Assembly (NCBI GenBank): GCA_021464245.1
Contig: JADCRB010000017.1
Location: 1,585,427 to 1,649,426 of the forward strand
Length of the DNA stretch: 64,000 bases
Direction of reading: 5' to 3'
From: Carallia brachiata
Lineage: Eukaryota; Streptophyta; Magnoliopsida; Malpighiales; Rhizophoraceae
Each line of letters opens with the position of its first letter. The first letter of the stretch is position 1. This document shows, piece after piece, positions 45,701 to 57,700 of the stretch. A program made the position numbers and the translations under genes. Under the pieces are notes generated by a model. It was not told where the DNA came from and made no database searches. It saw nothing but the letters and a program-made list of their open reading frames with translations.

Positions 45701-48700
45701 TTGAGGTAAGCAATACGCTAAAGTTGATGCTATGTAAATCATTCAGATTGATACAACGTAGCTTGGATTAAAGAAGTATTTTTATATCTATTCTTTAAGT
45801 CAATATAAAAGTTAGACCTCTGCTTTGGCTTAAATAAAGAGCATTAGCTCATGAAGAGGTTAAGAGTCTTGTACCTCCAGTGACTTCTGATTTTCTTGTA
45901 AAAGTATGCACATTCTTGGATTCCATTTATTTTGTATTGATTGCATGTCTTATATTGGCATTTAAGTTATTGTTGTTCAAGATTGTTATCTTTTATATTT
46001 TCATTTAGTGGGGTGGTGAAAAAGTAAAAACAAAAGGGAAAAGGTTGCCCAATCTGATGGCTTTGTGTCTTATGACCATGCTGACTAGTACCTCTATTTA
46101 TTCCTTTGGGGTATTTTTAGGTGACTCTGCATAGAATGGATGACAAGGCAGGGATATTTTAATAACAGATTTTCCGTACTTTCTTGAATGCAACAACAGA
46201 TAGTACAAAATTGACGAAAACTAAAATTTAAGCCTCATTAAAATCATCGGCTCTGTAGCTGACTCTATTATCCTTAATCATATTCCTTGACTACATAAAA
46301 AAATATGTTTTGTTCCCATTTCAACACTATTCCTTGCTTCACACCTGCACTGTTGACTCGTTTTTGTTCCTTCCGGCTTGTAGGCATGAAATTTAATCCC
46401 TGTTCATGCTATATGTCTTCTATGCCATACCATAGAAGGGCAAGCCTAGATGTAACAGTAACGTTATCCTATTATGACCTGTAAATCACATGTTTAAGTC
46501 ATGGAAATTACCTGTTCGAGTAAGCAAGGTAGAGTTGCGTAAATCTGACCCTTTCCCAGACCGCACATTGTGGGAGTCTTCTACACTAGGACATCCTTTG
46601 CCCTCTGAGAACATCCTTTATGTGTTTTGTGATGATGAACATAGTTGTTAACTCATGGCCTCTTTCGTACCTTTGCCCTCTGAGAAAGGAAAAGATAAAT
46701 GCCCATACATGACAGATAGCCCACTGACATTAGATCATAGAGCCTTAATGTTGGGTTAAGGGTCCCCTAAATATTGCTGCTTGTTCGCAAAATGCTTGAG
46801 GAAGTTGGAAATCTCAGTTCATGTCTATTATGCAAGGTAGATGTGAATGGATATTGAGACCCATTGTTTAAAATTTTGAAGAACAGAAAACAAAGTACCA
46901 TGTAAATGGACTTGAAGGAAAATTGTAGGTGCAAAATATTACACCACAAAATCATTTTTGTTTCTATCAGTACATTCTTGATCCCTCCATGGTAATTGCC
47001 ATTTTTTTTTCTCAGAAAATTTAGAGAAGTTTAATTGGTTCCTTTCCTGTCTATTGCATCATATCTCTGTGTCTGCCAATCTTTCTAAGACAGGGAATCC
47101 TACTCAAAAACATAAGTGATAATTTTATAGGCCTCAATATTTCCTCCAAAAGAATGAACAGAAAAAAGATAGTGTGCTGTATCTTCCTTGGTTTAGGATA
47201 GTGTCAAATAGTGCTATGGGACCTCTTATTCACCTAAAAGTTTAGGCTGTACATAGTGAAGCACATAGCCATTATAAGCCGGGCCAGGTCTTTGTTGTTT
47301 ATCAATGTGGGACTTTTATCCTCTTAACACACTCCCTCGACATGTGCTCTGACCGACTAGCACATTTCTGGAATACTGTCAAGTATGTGTCCAGGTTGTG
47401 TACTAAAAGTATAATAGTAAATGGATTTGCATTCGCGCAGGTCTTTCTTTGGTAATATGGATGAATGACAAGGCATTACATGGTAAGAGTATGCCACAAG
47501 ATGTTTATTTGAGGCCATCTAGATTCTTCAATTTAGTCAAACTTTGAAATTCATTTTTCTCAGGCTGATTGATGGACATAATATCAATAGTTAAATTTAA
47601 CTTGCTTTTCTTGTTGAGTTGGTGCTTTAGTTTTATGTCGAGATTTTGTTTATTATGCAATTTCTTGTCTTATTGTTCCTTTGCTGCCATATGATGCAGA
47701 CGAATAGAATATCAAGGAACAATCTCATTGGAATTCGTGAGATTGACTTACTCGAATTTCTAACACAGGTGAGCAACCTAATTATTTGTTGACTTCATTC
47801 TCCTCTATTAGTGTGATTGTTGTGTGGATAGTTACAGGTTAGATTGGCATAATCAATGCATAAAATGTGGAAAGTCTGATAATTACTCATGAAATTCTGT
47901 GCATAATAATCCAGTTGCATAATTCATAATGTAGGAAATTATGAGTAAGCAGCATGTTCATTAGACAGAAGAGAGGAGTGGGATTGGTGGGTTGACGACC
48001 TGAAACTCCTTACATATGTAAGAACACTGGAAAAAAAAACTAATCTGCAAGTAGGGTTCATGCTAAGATTAGCTGTATGTCAATATCAAGGATACCAGTC
48101 TCTTTAGCGAATGTCATCAGGAGTTCACATGTTATTCTTGATAATATTGAATTATGAAATACTCCTGTATCTCATCCTATATCCAGTAAAAAAAGGAATA
48201 GCATATTCACGGAGTTTATATTGACTAGATAAAAAAGGGCATAATATAACACATTCTTGATGAATTATATATTATTTACAATCAAATTGCATCATTTATG
48301 ATGGAACTGAAGTAGTGCTCTAATAACCATGTGCTATCTGAGAATGGGCAAAGGTGTGTTGTACTGGTCAATTGGTAATTGGTGTTCATCATCTATAGTA
48401 TCATGTAAGATGGCCTCCTTTGTTTTTTTTTTTGTTTTTTTTAAGTCTAACATATTTTTCTCTTTTGATCTCAAATGATTTGCAAGTCAATCATTTACAG
48501 TTCACTGCATTTAATACTGCCTTTCTTTGTTGCTTTCCAATGGTTTCTTTTGTATGTTCCTCTTTTTGGTAATATATAGCAAACATGAGCCTGGCATTAG
48601 CAAATGCTATATTTGCCTTTTTTCTGCTCATAATTTCCTCTAATTGTTTCCTTTATATATACTAATTTGTCGCAGGATTCAGATTCAGATTTTGAGATAT

Positions 48701-51700
48701 TTGACCTTTTTGATCCATCATCCCCTGAATTAGTTGTGGGAAAAATATCTCTTTCGTGTTCAGTTGAGGTGTGCAGCATGCAACTTATTATTCCATCATG
48801 TATCTGGAGTGTGTTAATCAGTTCTAAAATTGACTGTAATACTGACAGGACCCAGTGGAAACTGAGAAAAGTTTTGCTAGACGAATCTTGTCCATTGTGG
48901 TAACCTTTTTACTTGATCATTTGTTGTATTTCCATTTCATACTACTGACACAGATTTTATTAGCTTTCAAATCAGTGATGAATGCCCATTCCTAGGTTCC
49001 TGTTGTGCATGCATGAGTTTTTGTAGTCTATAATAAAGGTTGCATCAGCATCAACATTTTCCTGGTATTTGATTATGTTTCGGGGAAGAAATTACAAAAG
49101 CGTTAGAACTTCTTTGTCTTCTTTTCATTGAACATATTTTCATGCAGCCTTTCTTTTTCTCTTTTGGTCTTGATAATGGCGCACCCACACTACTGAATTT
49201 CGGGGTTGAACATATGTACTTGTGTTATTATTTATACCTACACACAAATATGAATTATAAGCAAAGGTGCTCCACTAGGAAGGCACTGAAAGGGGTTGCC
49301 AAACCAATGAAAATTAGTTGTGCACAAGCTAAAGGCCTCTAGACAAACTGTTGTCAGAAAAACGAAATCCCAGAGTCAAACTTTTATTCATAAAAATGGT
49401 TGATTGTCTTCCAAAAATGAATGAGCTCGAAACTCTTCTTTATTCCCATGATTGTTGAGGTTATCATGTTTTTAACATCTCTTGACGATTAACCAACTGC
49501 TAGAGCATTGTCGTCCACCAGCAAATGATCAAACAAGTGACAATTGGTTCAAATTTCTTTCTATGAAGAAACGTCTATGTCTAAAGCATTTTTATTCTTT
49601 TTTTCAATTTTACTGTTGTGACAGTGCTTTTATTATGTGATCAAAAAAGCAGCATCCATTTTTGCAAGAATTGGTTAAGTACTATCAAAGAGAAGGGCTG
49701 TTTATTACATCTACAACCTTGCTTTATTTATAGACTGATATTTCATGATCTACACCTCTTTTGATACTTTACGCTATTGAACTTCTGGACCCTGGCATGT
49801 CAGGATTATAATGAAGATGGTCTGCTATCATTATCTGAGTTCTCTGACTTAATTAAAGCTTTTGGCAATCAAGTGGCAACGAACAAGGTTTGACAATGTT
49901 TCTATTTGCGTTTTAAATCTTCACACGACATTTTTGCAGCTTTTTTTTTGGTCATAAATTATGGGTAGAGTAACTGAGTTATTTTGAAGACCTAGAATAT
50001 GGAGTTCGTGTTGTTCATGTACTTCAAAACGTTTTTTGTCAAAACATGTCTATTTCAAACATGGAGTTTTAGAATTTTTCAGCTTGTGTTTCAGAGTTTA
50101 ATTATGCTTTTGATTGCGGCTCTATGCATTTAATTTTAAAATCAGATCAGAAAGCTGTGACCTTAGCCTTTGAGATCTGTATTGTAAGAATAAGTACTTA
50201 TGCAAAAAATTTAATTTGTTTACTAGAAAGAGGAGCTTTTCAAAGCTGCTGACAAGAATGGGGATGGCCTTGTGAGCGTGGATGAACTGGCTGAACTTCT
50301 TGCTTTTCAACAAGAAAAGTAAATTCTATGAACCTAGCACAGAACTTTCAGTTATCCAAATCATCTACCCTTTCTTGTATTTGCAAGTCTTTTATATTTA
50401 TAGTTTTATGTTTATTTCTTTTTACATCTTGTTTGCTATCGATGTGTATGTTGTATGCTTGCATGATACACATGTTTTTGCAATCCTTAGAGCCCAAAAC
50501 ATCTACTTATCCTCCGCTGCTTTTCCAACCAACAGCTACAAATGAAAAAGGAAAAAAAGGACCTCTGACTTAATTGAGTGTTCTTTTTGGAGACTGCCTT
50601 ACAATGCATAGCAACAGAGATTGCTTTGATGCTCAGTTGCTTGCCAATTATTTGAGCATTGGCATCCACATTAAACAAGTTCATGTATGCGTGCAGGTTT
50701 ATCTTATTGTGATCAGACACACTCTTCTTGAACCTCAACGAACATCATTTGTTTGAATCCAAGCTAAGCAAAGAAAAAAAGCTTCTTGGTGGTAGATTTC
50801 ATATTAGATTGAATCTATGTTATCGTACTTATAATTATCTGTCACATCCGTGGACATTTTTTTTTCCTGGTCCAGTTGGAGTGGGGAGGGGGATGTATCC
50901 ATTAGGTCTTAGATTTGAACTCCGGATCTCACCCAAGGTTTTGAACTTGGTGGCCACTAGACTATACTTAGTGGTTATATCAGTGGACAGTTCTGTTTAT
51001 CTGTTCCAGGCTTAATTTCTTTTTAGTTCTTTTTTTTTTTTCCATCTATTTTTAATTCTTTGTTTTTCCAATATTTATGTAACGTATGTGTGATGAATAT
51101 GCAAATCTTAATGCTTTTAACCTTTCAATCAATAAGACTTTTGCATTTTGGCATATGTTTGAAGACTACTGTCCATTTGTTGCAGGGAGCCTCTTATGAA
51201 TTGCTGCCCTGTTTGTGGTGAAGGTCTTGAAGTCTCTGATAAGCTTAACACTGTGGTGCATTTGACTCTATGCTTTGATGAAGGAACTGGAAACCAAGTT
51301 ATGACAGGAGGATTTCTTACTGATAAACAGGCATCATATGGGTGAGAACCCTTTGAAGTTGATGTCTCAAAAGACCCTATTTATTGTTAACGTCTATTGT
51401 TGTTTGAAATTGTCAGTTGGAATTTATCTGAATAGGTGGATGTTTAAACTGAGTGAATGGGCCCACTTTGCCTCATATGATGTTGGCCTGAACTCTGGGG
51501 CAAGTGCATCCCACATTCTGGTAATGCTTTATTTCTTTTATTTCTTTTGGTTATGTTCCCCTTCCATGGGTTTTCCAATTTTTTAATGTTCCTGCTGCTC
51601 GCATTGGTATGTTTACATGAAGGCTTCAACTTGGTGTATTATGGTTCTGATGAAACCTCCTCTAACACAAAGCGTATTTAGGTTCAGTTGTTTTTTGATG

Positions 51701-54700
51701 CAAGGTGTTTGCAGTCTCAAGCTCTGGTTTAAACTGTTCCAAGCTTAATCTTTCTTAGAAAAAAAATCTTTTATTATTATAATCAATAATGTCTTTCAAT
51801 CTTCAATTACTCCAAATTTTGAGTGTTGCTTCTATTTCCTTACCATTCCCCACATTTGTTGGATTGTTTTTTTTTTTATGAAATGAGGTGAATACACTTC
51901 ACAATTTGACAATGTGGATGAAATAGTAGTTCATGGACTTGGTGCACAAATGGTGAATTCATGCTTATGATCATGATTATTTTAAATTCTTTTTTCCTTG
52001 AAAGACATATCCTTTAATCATAAATCTGGGATTTTTGCATATGATTCAATTGTCGTGGGCCATGATGTGTCATGGAAAGTAAGGAGATAGTCAGTAGACA
52101 ATATGTTGATAGTAGCGGAAGGATAAGCTAAAGATGGTCTAAATATTGAACCCTTCACCCCCCCCCCTTTCTTTTCTGCACCCTCAGGGCTTTTGTGGTA
52201 AAGATCTTTTAATGAGTTTGACATCAGGATCCCATATGTCAAGAGTTTGACATTTCTGAGCTTTACAAGTGGTTTAGTATAGACATTTAAATAGGTTTCA
52301 ATGAAAGCATTGATTTATAATCATTCAAAAATAATGTGGGATCTATTAATGGTATTTAATTACATATTTAGTTCCTATCATTTGTTAAGTTGCGACAGAC
52401 CGCCTCCCCCACTTCGCACAAAATGGGGAGACTTTTGCAGTGGGTATGCCCTTTATATTTGAAGCCCAGACCTCATGCTTGTACTTGCTTAGCTGGTGAT
52501 CTGTGCTTTAGGTATTTGATCGAAAGACCAAGAGGCTAGTGGAGGAGCTAATTGATGGCAAGATTGTTTTGTCAATGAGAGCAATCTACCAGTCAAAAGT
52601 AGGACTGCGCCTTATGGACACAGGTAAAAGACCTAAATTAATGCGAAAGGCCTTTGCTAGTTGCTACCACAATATCATCCTCCCCACAGGACCCACTCTA
52701 TCACTAGAACCCATTTTCAAAGTATGAAGAAGTAGATGAAAAATTCCATAATTCTTGCATGTTCTTTAGCAAACATTTCATTCAATTTGCACTGGTATGC
52801 AATTCGCTGCTTTTTAGGAATTTGAGGTTCCTAGAATTTTGAAGCTTAGGACTTGGTCACTATCTTGGTTTCTTTCTATTCTGATTCTTTTGTATACTTT
52901 ATTTGTGCTGGTGATCTCCACTTTTCCTTTTTCATAACAATTGAAGTTTCTTAGAAGGCACGTGGCGTGTCTAAAAACTTGAGCTTATCTATTTACACTC
53001 CATTCCTTAAAAATTCTCTTCTTTGGAAAGGGAAATTCAATAGATAGTTCAAGAATCATTTGGTCTGTTGGGAGAGAAACCTAGCTTATGGTTCAGTCAG
53101 ACCGTAGGTTTAGTCTTGTTTAAGAAAACACTATGTCATTTGCCGATAGCATACACCACGGAGCATCTTGATTGTGAATAGTTCATTCATGAAAAGTCCC
53201 TGCTTAGCCATTAAGTGAGGGGGAAAAAAAAAAAAAATCAGTAGATAAGTTGAAAAAAGAATGAATTTCAAGTCCTATATCTTAGTTGGCTTACAGTTTG
53301 CCTTAAGTCCTTTTTTTAAGTGATGGTTACAGTTGAACGAGCAGGTTGCATTTAAAACTCTTAGTTGTGTATGTTATTGGGAGATGAAATAGTGCTTCTC
53401 AACATAATTAAGGCTTGGGTGAATTGCAAACTGGATCTATCTTCTGGAATCCAAGCATTGTTTAACCAAACGGAAAGGGACTATGTGCACTATTCCTTTG
53501 GCAATAAGATGGACAAGTTGATAGATCATATGTCTGGATCATGTGAAGATCATTAAGTTGACCACTTGGTACCTAGGCTCTATTATTCAAAAAGATCAAG
53601 CCCAAGAGGATATTTTTCGTAAGTTAGTGATTGAAATCGAGAAGTGTTCCTCAGATACTACATGAAAAATTTGCGAACTGTGTTGGAATGAATTGACGGG
53701 TAGGGTGGGTTAGTCCTAGTTCACGCCTTTCCCGCTTGGGTTTTTGGAGAAGTAGGGGGACTGTGTCACACAAGCAATGCACCATACTAGAGGGGATGAG
53801 GTAGAGAGGGATTGAGAGGTGTGGGCAGCCATAGGGGACCCAAATATGGTGGTATGTGTGAATGATGTTATAGTATCCAAGTGTCAAAAGGAATGTTGGG
53901 AAATGATGAGGGGAGGGCGATGTAAGTAGGCTAATTGTCGGTATCCTTTAGATTCCCAAAGCTCTAAAGAGAGATATGCTCAATCCAAAAGAGGCAAGAT
54001 ATCGTCAAATGGTGATGTTCAAGGGGTAGCTATGGGCATAGGTGAGTGATGGGATTAGTGTCATCATCTAGTGAGTATGGTGTAAGGGCTTGTCATGTGT
54101 GTAGAAGGACATAGGAGATGTGCTCGAGTCCACAAGGTTAAGGAAGATACTCCCTTAATGGACCCATCTCTGAGTCCACTAACCCTAAACTCTCTACTTC
54201 ACCCCATTGAATTGATCTAACCCTAGAATCTTGCCTCTTATCCAAGAATTAGGTTTGTACATAAAGAGATTAACTATAAATTAATCACCTAAAGAAGGTT
54301 CTTAAGTGTGTATCTTGGTCATACATGTTTACTGCATAAATGAAATATAGTATTAGTTGGCTCCATTTTCCCCATATATTCCTGTGCATGCAAACATGAT
54401 ATTAGGGCAGGAAGCTTGTTTTTTGAGCCGTGCAGTTGCATATCTATATGTATATATTTATATTGCTGAAGTTGAGAGAAAACTCAGTCATTCTCAGTAA
54501 TTCTTCAAGCCAAAGAAACTTACGCGGCGATGTTTTCTTAATTTTGGGAACATTAGAAGACTCCTATTAACTGAAACAAGCTTCCCTTAATTTTATGAAT
54601 ATTGGAACTCATATTAACTCTAACAACAAGACCAAATAGTACAATTTGAAAGAAAAAAACCCTAGGCAAGTAAAATTCTATCTAGCCAATTAATCATTAT

Positions 54701-57700
54701 CTTAAATTTTTCACGATAAAATAAAAAGCATAAAACATAAAGGAATTTAATATTGTATGTTGTTATTTCTAATTATTGAGTTTAATTTTATATTATTTTG
54801 TATTGATTTAGAATTTTAATGACATTTGGATTTTAGCATCCATCAAGTTTTTTCTTTCATACTATAATTCTAAGCATTCTTAGTTTGCATCGTTATTTAT
54901 GCAGTTCTGCCAAGACAATAGTATAAACCCACGCAATGTGCAGTCTCTATCCTAGTTCAATTAAATTATGAATTTCATGTTTTCAACCCAATCAGCTTGT
55001 CTTTGTGATGATGTCATCAACTTAACCTTTTAAGTTGAGTGGTTCTTTGGCAATTGAAAGTGAAATTTTGTTGAACTTGATTCTTAATAGGAGGGAGCAT
55101 TGGATCAAATATAATCAACTTGTACTTAGGATGAGTACTCTTGCCCAATGTGTGGGAACATTTGGCAAAAACAAATAAGAAAATTGTTATGTTTTCAGAT
55201 TTGACAGTAGCATCTCTTGACGATAAATACAGAGAGCGTTGCTTGTTTGCTTTAGACATGGAGATGTTATATATGGAGGACAAGCAAAGAGAGGATTGCT
55301 TAACAAGTTCTTTGCTTATATTTTAGCATTCATGTGTTCATGTTTCTTGTGCAAGCTTGTAAGCTTTCTCATGCAAGGCGTCCAATTCGAGTATTGGGAG
55401 ACTTCTCTTGCAAAGTTTCCATGGCAATGTTGACTCATAGTCTTCTGGGCCATTTTCAGAATATTTGTAAAATATTCATCATGGCTTTACTTTTTCTCTT
55501 GATCAACTCCTTCTTAATCTCGCAATATGCCTGCTATTGCTGTCCTATCCTGGTCAATTCAAACTTTACAGAAACATTGTTCAGGTTGTTATGACATTAC
55601 TTGGGTTTTATTTTTTATTTTTTATTTTTTATTTTTCGTAGTTGCATTCTCACATTCGTTGGTTGGTTTATGTGGGTGCAGGTGCAAAGGAGCTCTTGCA
55701 AAGCATATCAGAGAAGCAAGGAAAGAAAATGAACTCTCTAGAATCAGCCAAAGACATTCCAAAGTTTGTTGAATTTTTCAAGGTACTATAGATCTTTTGT
55801 TGGAGTTCCAATTTCCTTAAAATGATTGATGTCATGATTATTGAATATACCTCCAAAAGTCTCTCTTCTTTCTCTTTTTCTGTCCCCCATAAGCCTCCCT
55901 TCCCTCCCCTGTCTAGCCACCAATTTTCTATTTTTTTTTTTTAGTTTGACTTTTTTTCAATAGGATAAATATTTTATTTACAAGCATTAAAAGGGTTACC
56001 ACCCAAATCCCCACATCAATCATTTTCAATCTTTTTGGAACAAAAATGATAGGCTGCATAATCCCTTTTGACGCTGTGAAACTAATCATTTTATCAGTGT
56101 ACAGCGTAAAGCCCAATAAATATTCAAGTTTTTGATGCATGTATTAAAGTTTTTATTTGTGTACAATTTAACTGAAGATTTAGCCCGAGTTTTTTTTTTT
56201 TCTTCATATGATTTAATTTGAAGCCCATTTGTTATGTGTAGCATTAGTTTAGCTATGCTGATATCTTTGCATTGGGACCTCTATGAGCCCAAAATGGATA
56301 ATTCTCCCTTAAGCAAGAAAAATTGTACATATGATGTATTGAGTATAATTTCTATGCTCATGCCTTTGTCGTTGTGTGTTTTCAAGTCTGACATGTCTGT
56401 TGTACTTGTCTACTTCTTGTGATGCTCTTTAATTGAGGTTCAGTTAGTATGATCTATATCTGTAAAATCTGTAGGATCAAATCAATTTGGCTGAAGTCAA
56501 GTACCCTTTGGAACATTTTAAGGTAAGCAAATATAATTTCCACCATTTTCTGCAGAGAATTGAATTTTGTATACTTTCCACTGGTGTTTGGGCCTAATTC
56601 ACAGGAAATTCATTGTTTGGTTATATTATTCTCTTTTTCAAAACTGTGGCCAAGTGTACTACCTAGTGCCAGATAGTTTGGATACACAACTGCCTATAAG
56701 CTCTATCCGTTTGATAAGCCACACGACCTTGGGTATCAAAACATTTAGGCCTTTTCCATCAGGCTTGCATGCAGTTTACTAGATGTAAGTTTTTATTGGG
56801 GCCCCAAATGCAAAATAAATCAAAAATCGTGCTGTTCTAAAACAGTTCTCAACCATTAGCGTTGCCTCAGTTGAACCATATTGCCATTTGCTGAGCTTTC
56901 ATATGAAATTTCTGGACTGAAAAAATATTCCTGATTACCGCTAACTTCTATGGTTCTGATGATTAAGGCAGATGTTGACTTTCCCTCTCCCTGCGGGCCT
57001 TGTTTCATTTACCTCGAGAGTTGGGTGTATTCTGTTGATTTCTGGACCTTGGAATAAGACACATTGTCATCTTGTCCTTGGCATATTGCAGTCCAAGAGA
57101 GAGATTATTAACTGTTGTGCAAATTCAAGTACCATGCATTTATGTAAAATGAGATGAGGTTGGGTAATAGCAAAAAAAATGATAGAACAATAATGGAATC
57201 GAATTTGAGTACGTTTTCTAGCGGGCAATTGTTAAGTTTGTCCAGTGTTGTGTTTGTTAAGAATGAAAAGCTCATTTCCCAATGTAGATCTCAACTGGAA
57301 CTTATATGGCTGTAAAGATTTGCAGAAGTGTAAGCCCAGTAACTTAGATGGATCGCAGGAGGGAAGAAGCAAGTAACACTAATTGGGCTTTTAGACACTC
57401 ATCTTACCTAAAACCTTAAGACTTAGGTTATGAGTTTTCTAGCCACGCTTATATGTTGTTTTACCTTTTCCTTCCTTTCAATATGGGTCTTTATATCTTA
57501 TTTTTCAACACACCCCCTCACACGAAAATCCAACTCACTTGAGTTGGACCCAGCTCACTTGGGCTGGAAGCATGAATAAACAACGAAAGCCCAACTCACT
57601 TGGGTGGAGCTCAACTTACCTCGGCTAGAAGCGTGAACAAATAAGGTTCTCTTGGGCTTTAGAAGTTCACAATTAATTCACCAATAAATGTGACGGGCAG

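Noticed and set aside
52130..52215. Antisense SINE-like block with ggttcaat near the C-run
   Set aside because: The box spacing is wrong and neither a tail nor a target duplication was found.
55141..55594. Overlapping + frames such as SDLTVASLDDKYRERCLF in PSD intron 12
   Set aside because: Protein-like composition, but no family recognised, no splice support, and not part of PSD homology.
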